Positions 54,901 to 61,200 are shown, numbered from the stretch's first letter. The stretch is 64,000 nucleotides of DNA from Stercorarius parasiticus (GCA_013396915.1 VWZL01005008.1:1-64000), one strand, 5' to 3'. The notes: generated by a model not told the origin, from the sequence alone. Numbers and translations are program-made.

Positions 54901-57900
54901 GGCATATTATTGATGTGAGTTACTAGAGAATAAATTGTATTCCTTCGGGTGGCATTTTTTTGTTTTCATGTTTCAACATCAATTTATATGTGCTGCTTCT
55001 AGTTAACATTTCAAAATGCTTCTGTCTACAGTCGTCATACTTGCATGGCTTTTGGTTTTTTGCTTCTCAGTGCAATAGCTGTAGTCATTTGTCTGTGGTT
55101 ACAGTTGATATTACCATTATTGGTCATACATTTTTCAGCATTTGCCAGCATGGATCATTTCAATGCACCTTCCACCCTTGCCCATCAATGTGTACTGCAT
55201 ATGGAGATCGTCATTACAGAACCTTTGATGGACTAACTTTTGACTTTGTTGGAACTTGTAAGGTTTACCTAGTTAAGGTGAGAAATTTTTGTAAAGCCTC
55301 TCTCAGACTGGATTTAAAAACTACCTATTAAATACTACCCTTCTATTTATTTCCTATCTGTATGTTTTATTAAGTCCTACATAATGTTTTTTAAGCTTTG
55401 ATATTGCATAGATTCTGAATCACACATAATCTAATAATTGTACACTGAGGTTTCTGCTAATTGAACTGTGTAACAATATACATATCTATATTAGTATATT
55501 TTAAAGTGGCCATTTCTTTTTTTTTTTCTTCAGGGTATTTCTTCAACCAGTCTTTCTGTTATTATAGAGAATATTAACTGCTTTAATACTGGAATCATTT
55601 GCAGAAAAAACATTTTTATTAATGTTGGAAAATCTTTTTTAATATTTGATGATGAAACTGGAAATCCAGTAAGTTTCAGTCTTTAACATTGATCAAAAAG
55701 TAGCATATGTACTTCTCTGGGTGTTTTTTCCTTTCGTTAGTGAAAACTTACTGTGCTACTTAAGTAGCAGAGGCGTAAATATCTTTACTGTAAATGCTGA
55801 TCACATCTGAATTGTTCAATGGAAACCTTAAAAAAAAACCCTAACTTGTCTATATTTAAAAAAAATATTAGATGAGATGATTGTAGTTCTCTTGTTTAGC
55901 CTTAATTCCTGTTTAGTGTCTTAGGAAAAACACAGATATTTTGTAAGTCAGTAGAAGTTTTGCTTTTAATTCCACTAGAACTAAGAGTTTAGGCTGGTGT
56001 GCAATGTATAGGAGGGAGGAATATTCAATACAGTTGAATTTCATTTTTATTTTCGCCAAACTGCAAACTCTATTGCTTTTTAGTAATTTCAGTATAAATA
56101 GTACTATTTACAGTTTATAGACTGACTATGCAAAGGAAGTTGTGTCTCTTTTTATGTGTAATTAAACCAGACATCTTAGTCCATGCTACAAGTAATTTGG
56201 AATTTGATTGTTATTGGATGGAGAGAAGAATGCTTTGTGTAAATAAGATGGCAATCTCTGGACATATTTAGATGATTCCTTATTTCAAGAAGTTGCTCCA
56301 TGGATCTTTATACCTATACGTATGCAAAAAAAGTACATGGCTAAGACCTGCTGAATGCAATGATGTATAACTAATTGAAAATCACAACCTGGAACCTTAA
56401 GACTAACTTTTTGCCTCCCAGATGAACCATTAACACTTTAATCTTTGCTGCAGTTGCTGTTACACTTCCTCTAAATTTGATATAAACCCAGCTTTTAAAA
56501 TACAAAAATCATAAAAATACAACACAGTTCACAATCAAAATCCAGACTACTTTTGTTTAAGTATTTATCCTCCCGTGGCCTTCTGCCAGTTTTTGGACTT
56601 CTGTCTGAGAACTGTCTCGTTCATTTTATTTAGGTGTTTCATTTCCTGTCAAGTGAATGTTTTGTGCATTACTTCCATTATAAGCTGCCTCATTTTATTT
56701 TGAACAGAGCTTATCTAGTTACATAGACAAGCCACAAAAAGTGCAGTTATGGAAAGCTGGATTTTTCACTGTTGTTCGTTTTCCCCATGAGCACATCACA
56801 GTTCTTTGGGATCAGAGGACAACAGTTCATGTCCAGATGGGTCATCAGTGGCAGGTAAGTGGAAGTCAACACTCTTATTGCTATTTCTTTGAGGTATTTA
56901 TGTAAGTCTTATTAAGTAAGACATGTTATCGTTATTCAGAGAATAGACAATGTGTTAGAAATCATGGAGGAACTCAGTGGCAGAGGCAAGGAGAGAAGCA
57001 TTCAATTACCTTGTCCATTAAAATATTCAATTACCTTGTCCATTAAAATATTTGTTCTTATTTAATTTTTAGTCACTATTTACTGTCCAACTTCTATAAC
57101 AACAGTGGGGTAACATTCTCCTTCAGTATTCGTTCCTTACATGACTGGAGCAGGTATTATTTTGCTGAAGCGTAAAAAAGCACATAGCTAGCAAATAGGT
57201 CACTTCTCTTAAAAAAAAAAAAATAATCAGCTCCTTTCTCAAAGGCTCAGAGATACTTAGTTGAAAGGGAATAATGTTGATGTTGACAAAATAAAATCTT
57301 TTCCATAGCTGTTTTATCACAAATTTGCCAGGATCAAATCCTGGCAAATTTATAATTATGCAACTGAAACCAGGAACTTTAAAAAGCAAGTTTTGGAAAC
57401 GGTTGTGGCTGTAGTGTTTTGTATCATGTGGAAATATGTTTTGGTGTTTTTTGTGTCCGTCCCCCCCCCCCCCCNCCCCCCCCCCCCCAGGGTGAATTGA
57501 CTGGATTATGTGGAAATTTTGATTTGAAGACAGTAAACGAGCTGAGGACTCCAGATAATTTTGAATTAACAAACTCACAAGAGTTTGGAAACAGCTGGAC
57601 CGCTGTAGAGGTACCTAGTAAAAAGAATGTGTTTACTAGTAGATTTTTTGCTGCTACATCATATAATTTATCTAGAAAGAGGTCAGAAATTCATTCCTGG
57701 AAGTATTAATCAGGCAGCAATGCAAATGGGAATATCAATGGTTCTTACAGATATCACAATCCATTAAGAAGAAAACAAACACCTTTTTTCCTATGCAGCG
57801 CTATAGCGTAGAGAAGAATGCTGTACAATTATCTCAATCTACAAGTGTTTTTGAAGACATTTGAACAGTGAAGTAGCCATTTTTTTTTTTTACATAATGG

Positions 57901-58373
57901 AAGAATTGCACATTCACTTTACACTGTTGTCAGTTTAGCTGATCTTTCATAGCTAGGAACTATTTAACTGTGAAACCGTAGCAATGGAAAGAAAAAAATA
58001 TTCTTTCCATATGCTATAAAGTTAAAATGGAACTTTTTTAACATCATGTGTCTAGTGATGTTCATAGAAATGATCCTTTATACTAGTTAGAGTGAAAGAT
58101 CTTATTTCTGACACTTCTAATATACATCGTCTGAGTGATCTTTGTTATTTATGTAAAGTAGACTATTTGGGTGTAAGGACTGCACATTGGAACTGCATGG
58201 CAGCTCTGTTTAGACCTATATGTACGTATGTGTTTTTCTGCAGCTCTCAGACAAACAAAACATTTATTCAGATTGTGTACTTTTCCTCTTCTGCAGATTA
58301 GCATCCCCTTTTAATTCCATATCTTAGTCTGGCTTTAGTTTCATAAATGATGCATTTGTTTTGTCTTACATCT

Positions 58374-58406
<33 letters not shown>

Positions 58407-61200
58407 CAAAATAAAACTGTGCTTTGCAAATTCAAACACAAAGTGGTTATGAAACAAGTTTCTCACCTTGATTTTGCTTTCTGGTTAAGTGTGTTGACAG
58501 CTCTGACATTCGAAATCCATGCAGTTTGAATCCCCTTAGAGAGCCGTTTGCCAAGAAGGAATGTGGAATACTGTTAAGTGAAGCATTTGAAGCTTGCCAT
58601 CCAGTGGTGAGTTGTGGTCACATGTAGAAAGATGTGGAAGTGAATATATCACTGGAGAGAAATTACTCTTCAACTTGCATAACTTTAAATCTTCATCTTA
58701 TCTTCCATAACATAATAATTTTGACTACTATAGTAAAAGGAAACACAAAGAAAGTCTAACCAATACCTATTCTGATTCTAAAATGTGAGTGTTTAACTGG
58801 ACTGTCTGCACTTAGCTGACCTAGACAGTAAGCCACTTTGGCACTAGTTTAGTATTCTACAATATAGTCCTATTATTTTCCTTTGTAATTAATGCAGATA
58901 AAATCATACCCAATTTGTGTTATCTTTTTTTTTTTCATCCCAAGCACTATTTGCATAAGGATAACCACTTGCTCTACATATTCAGGCATATGTAAATAAA
59001 TTGATGGTTTCTTCTAAGCAGTATCAGATGTGAAGAACTCATTTCTAGAAAAAAATGCATGCATCTCCTCACTCAGGCAACCACCTAAGGAAATAAAAGA
59101 GCCATTCAACATATTCTGACAGTCAGCTGGCTCAGGGTCAGTTGGAGAATGGTGGGGGGACCAATTTCCAGAGCTAGGTCTTATATGGAAAATGACATAT
59201 CCCAAGATGTTCAGGTTTTGAGACTGTGTACATGGCTTAAAGAGTATAAGTGTCAGAATGGTTCCTAGGGAGAATGGAGATTTCATAGGAAAGACAACCT
59301 GGAACGTTGCAGAGTTGCTTTGTATATTATTTTGGAATAAAGTAGAAGCTGATGTTAAAGTTGTATTAATGTAATGTTGGTTTAGTCCACTGTGTAAGGT
59401 AGGTAGCAACTCAGTTCCTCATAAGTGTGTAAGTATTACTCAAGTATAAATCCGTGCAGAATGTGTAACAATTCAATAGGCAAATTATCATTGACGGTTT
59501 TCTTTGAGGTTTTGTCACTTAAGACTTCAAAATAATTTAAGGGAAAAATAAAAAATTTGCCTGTGAAACTGTCTAATAGTATGCAGAGAATGACCTACTC
59601 GCACATGAAGAGTTTTTCATCCACTTTATTTCTTACATTTTCTGTATATCTAACTTTCTTAACGTGTTTGAGATTTATTGGTTTGTGTTCACTTTAGAGA
59701 GAGTTTCTCTTATTTCATAAGCTTCTTTATGGTTTATTATGGTTTAAATATTACAAAGCCATACAAAGCACAAGCTCACATCAATGTCTTAGCGTACATG
59801 TTCTTAATGGGTTGTTGATTTAATTGCGTGGCTAAGTACTGTTTCAGGAAACATTTAAATTATAATCTTTGAAGTCTTGTTTATTACATTTTGAAAGAGT
59901 CATAGCTTTGTATTGAGGTGATTGTTGCCAGTGTCTCTATGATATTTTTGATAAGTGATATTTATATTTACAGGTTGACGTCACCTGGTTTTACTCAAAC
60001 TGCTTGACAGATGCATGTGGTTGTAACCAAGGAGGTGACTGTGAATGTTTCTGTACGAGTGTATCAGCATATGCCCATCAGTGCTGCCAGCATGGAGTTG
60101 CTGTAGACTGGAGGTCCCCTAGAGTGTGTCGTAAGTTTATCTAACTAGCATTGCCAGTGGCTGCCAGTGTCTGCATTCATGAGACCTAGACCTGAAAAAT
60201 CAATCACATTGTTACCTGGGGCCATGAATTGAATCACTAAGCTGCACTGGTAGAAAGATGAGTTGGTGGCTCTCACTGTGCTCTGTGTTCATTTTGGTCT
60301 AGCTGGATTACATGCTGCTTTTCCATATTTGCGGGTGGTAGTCTTCTGTTTTTAATTCCTTGTCCTGTGATGTGAAAGGAAAAGTCATGGGAAGTCTATA
60401 TTAGGATGTGGCTTGCATCCCCCAAAGCAAAGTTAGAAAGGTAACAGTTCAAGTAATTTCCATCCTCAGGAGGACTTAACTTCTTAACAGGGTCTAGAAA
60501 ACATTGCTGCCTTACTGCTGCCCCCAGAGCAAGTGTGAAATATAAAGGTCTTCTGAAGAAAAACAAGTAGGTTTTTAAACAGGACTTTGTCATTACGTTA
60601 GTATCCCTATTCAACAATGCTTAGAAGTTGTAAAAAAATATGAGGCCTTTTTCTATGACACCTAGTGCAAATGTCTAACAGGAGACAATCATTTCCCCAA
60701 AGATGTCATAAAAAAGGACAAGATAGAAAGAATGGAAGGAAACAAGTGTTTTTCTAACTTTGCAGTTGCACAGAGAGAATATGCAGCTTGCTCAAAGTCG
60801 CATGGCAAATTTGCCATAGAGCGAGAAGGTTACTCTTAATTTTTGATAGAAATGGTATGTGTGTTTTAATGTGAGTCTGGAAAGACAGCACAGCTTAGTC
60901 TTAACCACTAGAGGTCACAAAAAGACAGCTGTAGGTATGTAAGCTTAGTATTTCCTGCTAGAAAACAATATTTTATTTAGATCAGTGTAGTTTAAATTAA
61001 TATTTTAATTAAAGCAGTAAAATAAATATTTGGCAATATTTTTTTTAATAAATGTTTGTATGTGATCTAACTTGACCAAGCATTTGGCTTACCTCTTAAT
61101 TGTAAAGTGTAATAGAAAACATGTTTATCTGCAGAATGCCTGCAACTGCATTTCTTTTCTTTTTATTTTTTAGCTTATGATTGTGAATATTTCAACAAGG
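3867..61200 (+). CDS. OTOG: Otogelin, N-terminal 28 exons (partial gene; introns included in span)
   Basis: Otogelin is a secreted, heavily glycosylated protein of the tectorial, otoconial and cupular membranes of the inner ear; human mutations cause recessive hearing loss. The 28 exons (3463 nt, 1154 codons) join in frame with no stop. Approximate residues of this partial protein: linker 1-31; EGF-like 32-61; D1 with VWD 62-230, C8 262-333 and TIL/E 334-427; D2 with VWD 428-600, C8 622-692 and TIL/E 693-786; D' (TIL'/E') 787-880; D3 with VWD 881-1054 and C8 1055-1145. The order matches the VWF N-terminus. Assignment to OTOG rather than its paralogue OTOGL rests on remembered similarity along the whole length, notably in the EGF exon, C8-1, VWD2 and TIL'. 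The signal peptide and everything after the third C8 are missing. Individual exons are listed separately. Confidence 0.88.
8164..8216 (+). mobile_element. CR1 LINE 3'-end fragment
   Basis: About 50 bp match the conserved CR1 tail: a gatgatccttgaggtccctt block, then ccaacctggtatt and one copy of the terminal tgattc unit. Plus orientation, severely 5'-truncated and old. It carries no coding content. Confidence 0.75.
8247..8294. repeat. 24-bp tandem duplication
   Basis: Two adjacent 24-bp copies begin atgtactc and differ at a few bases. They sit in a wider run of degenerate taagta/tagtaa units (about 8240-8315). Probably replication slippage; no function suggested. Confidence 0.7.
12644..12736 (+). 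CDS. OTOG: OTOG coding exon 2: EGF-like module
   Basis: Encodes about 31 residues with EGF-type spacing C-x5-C-x5-C-x-C-x9-C and the motifs FNGGEC and NATGPRC. The NAT is a potential N-glycan site. The acceptor follows a T-rich tract (ccactcag) and the donor is acag|gtgtgt. Start phase 2 bases, end phase 1, matching both neighbours. It lies directly before the first VWD domain, as in mammalian otogelin. Confidence 0.93.
12964..13106 (+). CDS. OTOG: OTOG coding exon 3: start of VWD1
   Basis: Encodes the opening of the first von Willebrand type D domain: [20 protein letters not shown] is the canonical C-x-TWG-x-x-x-F-x-TFDG entry motif. The acceptor is tacag|gt and the donor cag|gtaagg; it begins with two bases completing a Gly codon and ends in phase 0. 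The equivalent exons of D2 (22348-22493) and D3 (55139-55277) also end in phase 0. Confidence 0.95.
13497..13615 (+). CDS. OTOG: OTOG coding exon 4: VWD1 middle
   Basis: Encodes a VWD core segment, [20 protein letters not shown] followed by [10 protein letters not shown]. Acceptor ggcag|gtg, donor ttgg|gtaatt. Starts in phase 0 and ends with two bases of a Gly codon completed by the next exon. A 33-bp intronic tandem duplication begins only 18 bp after the exon end. Confidence 0.93.
13633..13698. repeat. 33-bp tandem duplication just downstream of exon 4 donor
   Basis: Two adjacent 33-bp copies (13633-13665 and 13666-13698), each beginning tctgatgctgta, differ at two positions. The array starts 18 bp after the exon boundary, where intronic splicing elements often lie. 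A direct read of the sequence; any effect on splicing is speculation. Confidence 0.85.
14050..14255 (+). CDS. OTOG: OTOG coding exon 5: VWD1 end with GLCGN motif
   Basis: Encodes the C-terminal half of VWD1, including [20 protein letters not shown], the aromatic strand AFSLAWDG and the signature [11 protein letters not shown] and gel-forming mucins have CGLC here; the first Cys is His in this protein. Acceptor ctcag|agt, donor tatg|gtgag; one base completes Gly at the start and one base is left at the end. Confidence 0.95.
15822..15952 (+). CDS. OTOG: OTOG coding exon 6: VWD1 to C8-1 linker
   Basis: Encodes [15 protein letters not shown] and then a Pro-rich connector ending [12 protein letters not shown]. 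The D-x-x-x-F-x-x-SW pattern is the usual exit of a VWD domain (a spacer before C8). Acceptor gttta|g/ga with a GT-rich tract, donor cag|gtttgg; enters with two bases and leaves in phase 0. Confidence 0.93.
16750..16856 (+). CDS. OTOG: OTOG coding exon 7: C8-1 first half
   Basis: Encodes the first half of the C8 cysteine-rich domain, with [20 protein letters not shown] and then MASCTNDLC. The C-x-x-LL...PF-x-x-CH-x-x-V-x-P-x-PF...C-x-x-D-x-C spacing is diagnostic for C8. Acceptor tttcag|agg, donor gcat|gtaagt. Starts in phase 0 and ends with two bases of a Met codon. Confidence 0.94.
17720..17829 (+). CDS. OTOG: OTOG coding exon 8: C8-1 second half
   Basis: Encodes the second half of C8-1: [20 protein letters not shown], then GWR and the closing FQQC. 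A potential N-glycosylation site (NAT) lies near the start. Acceptor gcaag|gtc, donor tgtg|gtatgc. The YARAC-x-x-AG-x-x-x-x-W motif is conserved in all VWF-type C8 domains. Confidence 0.94.
18668..18793 (+). CDS. OTOG: OTOG coding exon 9: TIL-1 domain
   Basis: Encodes a trypsin-inhibitor-like cysteine-rich domain: [19 protein letters not shown], then a DGCYCPDG exit. The Y-x-x-C...C-x-x-x-C...C...GC-x-C-P-x-G framework is typical of TIL. Acceptor ttttag|ta, donor gatg|gtaag; two bases complete Val and one base of Gly is left. Confidence 0.94.
19958..20066 (+). CDS. OTOG: OTOG coding exon 10: TIL-1 end and E-1 start
   Basis: Encodes [20 protein letters not shown] and then [16 protein letters not shown]. 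The D-C-P-C motif marks the end of TIL and the G-x-x-x-x-x-G-x-x-V-x-x-x-C pattern the start of the VWC-like E module. The donor follows aactg, leaving TG of a Cys codon that the next exon completes with C. Confidence 0.93.
20268..20771 (+). mobile_element. Solo LTR of an endogenous retrovirus (ERVL-like)
   Basis: About 500 bp resembling a common avian LTR that begins cctggtttcagctggg and ends near gctgacaggtcaaagcatgc. In plus orientation it has a TATA box (tatataa at 20464-20470) followed by att-rich sequence, the actgtctttatctcaaccc block near the poly(A) region, a C-rich stretch and a gggggagtgagcgagtggct tail. No internal retroviral sequence is present, so it is a solo LTR left by recombination. 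I saw no clear target duplication, so the ends are approximate. Family name not asserted. Confidence 0.75.
21422..21468 (+). CDS. OTOG: OTOG coding exon 11: E-1 module micro-exon (47 nt)
   Basis: Encodes [16 protein letters not shown], the C-x-C...G-x-W-x-C...C pattern that ends a VWF E module, with a potential N-glycan site (NLT). The first base completes TG|C. Acceptor tttcag|c, donor ccag|gtatgt. The exon at 40223-40263 is its counterpart in D2. Confidence 0.92.
22348..22493 (+). CDS. OTOG: OTOG coding exon 12: start of VWD2
   Basis: Encodes the second VWD entry: [20 protein letters not shown], then [11 protein letters not shown] and LQNAPCGQ. Acceptor gtcag|ct, donor cag|gtaagg; begins with two bases completing Ala and ends in phase 0, as the VWD1 and VWD3 entry exons do. 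It is followed by a 6.5 kb intron. Confidence 0.95.
22494..28958 (+). other. Intron 12 (6.5 kb)
   Basis: Non-coding by all signs I can read. It includes an AT-only patch near 22560-22600 and a short TG run near 23066-23090. Open frames of up to about 120 codons occur (for example 22984-23358), but they start mid-intron, have no family resemblance and no splice sites. No transposon recognised. Confidence 0.65.
28959..29091 (+). CDS. OTOG: OTOG coding exon 13: VWD2 middle
   Basis: Encodes [20 protein letters not shown], then [18 protein letters not shown] and NLPYAD. This is the VWD core, strongly like the corresponding mammalian otogelin segment. Acceptor ctgtag|aac, donor gatg|gtaagg; phase 0 in, one base out. 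Confidence 0.95.
30095..30272 (+). CDS. OTOG: OTOG coding exon 14: VWD2 end with GLCGT motif
   Basis: Encodes [20 protein letters not shown], the strand [16 protein letters not shown], and [15 protein letters not shown]. In the CGLC position of VWF the first Cys is Ala. The donor is inside a T run, gatttttt|gtatga; splicing there leaves TT, completed to Leu by the next exon (DDFLSPVG). Reading past the donor meets a stop after three codons, which confirms the boundary. Confidence 0.93.
31016..31035. repeat. (CA)n microsatellite
   Basis: A short run of about nine CA units within intron 14, next to an A-rich aaacaaataaac stretch. Probably polymorphic in length. Confidence 0.85.
32060..32184 (+). 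CDS. OTOG: OTOG coding exon 15: VWD2 to C8-2 linker
   Basis: Encodes [20 protein letters not shown], then a connector ending DPCDIHLQA. The FGNTWK motif is the standard exit from a VWD domain. Acceptor taaaag|a with a modest pyrimidine tract, donor gcag|gtgggc. One base completes Leu at the start and one base is left at the end. Confidence 0.92.
33636..33848 (+). CDS. OTOG: OTOG coding exon 16: complete C8-2 domain
   Basis: The largest exon found (213 nt); it carries the second C8 domain whole. Motifs: [37 protein letters not shown], then [12 protein letters not shown] and DFRGRVPDC. In D1 the equivalent domain is split over two exons (16750-16856 and 17720-17829), so D1 and D2 differ in intron content here. 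Acceptor tatag|cc, donor tgcg|gtgag. Confidence 0.95.
35035..35747 (-). mobile_element. Solo LTR of an endogenous retrovirus, minus orientation
   Basis: A 713-bp element bounded by TG...CA on either strand and by near-identical 5-bp flanks (atttc at 35030-35034, acttc at 35748-35752), fitting a retroviral target duplication. Read on the minus strand it starts tgtcctggtttgaggtaaaa, has a TATA box (tataaaa, plus coordinates 35406-35412) and an attaaa poly(A) signal (35155-35160), in the correct order for U3-R-U5. No internal gag, pol or env sequence is present. Its right-hand (R-U5) part is related to the sequence at 42893-43076. Family name not asserted. Confidence 0.85.
36039..36204 (+). CDS. 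OTOG: OTOG coding exon 17: TIL-2 domain
   Basis: Encodes [20 protein letters not shown], then [18 protein letters not shown] and ERCVQ. This is a TIL domain with the EGC-x-CP-x-G exit. Acceptor gacag|ct, donor cagag|gtaggt. Two bases complete Ala; AG is left to be completed to Arg. Confidence 0.94.
36724..36798 (+). CDS. OTOG: OTOG coding exon 18: TIL-2 end and E-2 start
   Basis: Encodes [20 protein letters not shown] then TSLGK. The E-C-P-C motif closes TIL and opens the E module, as in exons at 19958 and 50944. The donor leaves TG, completed by C in the next exon. Acceptor ctccag|a, donor aatg|gtaag. Confidence 0.94.
38541..39318 (-). mobile_element. CR1 LINE, 5'-truncated, minus orientation
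   Basis: About 780 bp of the CR1 3' end. On the plus strand it starts with the reverse complement of the CR1 tail (atcacagaatcacagaatga, then ggttggaagggacctctgg). The minus strand still encodes pieces of the reverse transcriptase C-terminus, for example [17 protein letters not shown] and [14 protein letters not shown] in one frame (38842-39144) and [20 protein letters not shown] in another (38942-39271). The frame change between about 39060 and 39090 shows the copy is dead. The 5' end near 39318 is approximate. Confidence 0.92.
40223..40263 (+). CDS. OTOG: OTOG coding exon 19: E-2 module micro-exon (41 nt)
   Basis: Encodes [14 protein letters not shown], the end of the second E module (C-x-C...G...C). 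It is the counterpart of the 47-nt exon at 21422. Acceptor tttcag|c completes the TG|C Cys codon; donor atag|gtgagt leaves one base. Confidence 0.9.
41431..41584 (+). CDS. OTOG: OTOG coding exon 20: TIL' of the D' region
   Basis: Encodes [20 protein letters not shown], then [19 protein letters not shown] and [15 protein letters not shown]-like, with potential N-glycan sites at NCS and NLT. The [15 protein letters not shown] stretch is one of the segments that point to OTOG over OTOGL in my recollection. Acceptor cccag|ca, donor tggg|gtgagt. A cag trinucleotide late in the exon is not needed as an acceptor because the full exon is open. Confidence 0.94.
41585..50943 (+). other. Intron 20 (9.4 kb), the largest
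   Basis: Separates the two exons of the D' TIL domain. It contains the truncated LTR near 42893-43076 and otherwise no element I recognise. A Cys-rich open stretch near 50200-50390 looks tempting but has no usable splice sites and does not match the family; the flanking exons already join correctly. Confidence 0.7.
42893..43076 (+). mobile_element. Truncated LTR fragment, related to the LTR at 35035-35747
   Basis: Sequence from about ggcttaatatatgtcatt to gggacagca matches the 3' (R-U5) part of the other LTR, but in plus orientation. Shared blocks include gcttaatat, cattattttattttta and cattaaagtagtttagtttt. It keeps the attaaa signal but not the U3 part. The left boundary is uncertain and could extend to about 42840. 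Confidence 0.7.
50944..51051 (+). CDS. OTOG: OTOG coding exon 21: TIL' end and E' start
   Basis: Encodes [20 protein letters not shown], then [16 protein letters not shown]. It carries the E-C-P-C-x-W-x-G-x-x-Y-x-PG-x-x-V motif seen at the same position of every VWF-type assembly. Acceptor gatag|t, donor catg|gtaag leaving TG. It joins exon 22 as TG|C. Confidence 0.94.
51517..52146 (-). other. Unexplained 209-codon open frame in intron 21
   Basis: A minus-strand frame of 209 codons beginning [16 protein letters not shown], much longer than other chance frames in this AT-rich window. I recognise no domain. It has a hydrophobic C-terminal half (for example [16 protein letters not shown]) and no clear signal peptide. 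The DNA under its N-terminus (about 52000-52330) is more GC-rich than its surroundings. A T-run at 51318-51329 would be an A-tail on the minus strand, so a processed retrocopy is one option; a fragment of an unknown transposon or pure chance are others. Not claimed as a gene. Confidence 0.25.
52272..55138 (+). other. Remainder of intron 21
   Basis: AT-rich intron with a poly-A tract at 54669-54687. No exon, recognisable transposon or regulatory site seen. Open frames are short and unsupported. Confidence 0.6.
55139..55277 (+). CDS. OTOG: OTOG coding exon 22: E' end and start of VWD3
   Basis: Encodes [20 protein letters not shown], then [20 protein letters not shown] and CKVYLVK. The [12 protein letters not shown] entry motif opens the D3 assembly. 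The first base completes TG|C. Acceptor ttttcag|c, donor aag|gtgaga, ending in phase 0. Confidence 0.95.
55534..55668 (+). CDS. OTOG: OTOG coding exon 23: VWD3 core
   Basis: Exactly 45 codons, phase 0 on both sides. Encodes [20 protein letters not shown], then [20 protein letters not shown] and ETGNP. Acceptor cttcag|ggt after a T-rich tract, donor cca|gtaagt. Confidence 0.94.
56708..56854 (+). CDS. OTOG: OTOG coding exon 24: VWD3 core
   Basis: Exactly 49 codons, phase 0 on both sides. Encodes [20 protein letters not shown], then [19 protein letters not shown] and [10 protein letters not shown]. Acceptor gaacag|agc, donor cag|gtaagt. Confidence 0.94.
57000..57049. repeat. Perfect 25-bp tandem duplication
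   Basis: Two identical adjacent 25-bp copies (57000-57024 and 57025-57049) beginning attcaattacc in intron 24. The identity implies a recent duplication or an assembly artefact. Confidence 0.9.
57461..57488. repeat. Poly-C tract with one N, forming the exon 25 acceptor
   Basis: 28 positions of C, interrupted only by an N at 57475, run straight into the ag of the acceptor at 57489-57490. It is therefore the polypyrimidine tract of exon 25, made of C alone. The N and the homopolymer mean the true length is uncertain. Confidence 0.9.
57491..57610 (+). CDS. OTOG: OTOG coding exon 25: VWD3 end with GLCGN motif
   Basis: Exactly 40 codons, phase 0 on both sides. Encodes [20 protein letters not shown], then [24 protein letters not shown] replaces the CGLC of VWF. 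The acceptor sits at the end of a pure C tract; donor gag|gtacct. Confidence 0.94.
58373..58406. repeat. T8-A26 homopolymer junction
   Basis: Eight T are followed directly by 26 A and then caaaataaaa, about 85 bp upstream of exon 26. Could be slippage or the tail of an unrecognised retroelement; no flanking duplication was seen. Confidence 0.85.
58490..58606 (+). CDS. OTOG: OTOG coding exon 26: C8-3 first half
   Basis: Exactly 39 codons, phase 0 on both sides. Encodes [20 protein letters not shown], then [19 protein letters not shown]. The C-x-x-LL...F-x-x-CHP-x-V pattern marks C8. Acceptor gttaag|tgt, donor gtg|gtgagt. The C8 is split over two exons, like C8-1 and unlike C8-2. Confidence 0.94.
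59974..60130 (+). CDS. OTOG: OTOG coding exon 27: C8-3 second half
   Basis: Encodes [20 protein letters not shown], then [20 protein letters not shown] and [12 protein letters not shown]. The C-x-x-D-x-CGC-x-x-GGDCEC-x-C-x-x-V-x-AYA-x-x-C pattern is characteristic of the D3 C8 of otogelins and gel-forming mucins. Acceptor tacag|gtt, donor tgtc|gtaagt, leaving one base. Confidence 0.95.
61174..61200 (+). CDS. OTOG: OTOG coding exon 28: 27-nt micro-exon, last in window
   Basis: Encodes only PYDCEYFNK plus the first base of a Gly codon. It follows the RSPRVC end of C8-3 directly, and the combined [13 protein letters not shown] reads like the family sequence. Acceptor ttttag|ct after a strong T-rich tract, donor aagg|gtaagt. 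Small, but supported by both splice sites, the phase and the family match. Confidence 0.88.

Noticed and set aside
57123..57578. 151-codon minus-strand frame across the poly-C tract
   Set aside because: Its length depends on the G homopolymer and the N, and it overlaps exon 25 antisense; a composition artefact.
12644..61200. Assignment to the paralogue otogelin-like (OTOGL)
   Set aside because: OTOGL has the same domain order, but the EGF exon, the SSW-x-x-RL linker, the C8-1 YARACAQAG segment and the TIL' ELSRERTCE stretch agree better with OTOG as I recall it. Kept as the main alternative because no alignment could be run.
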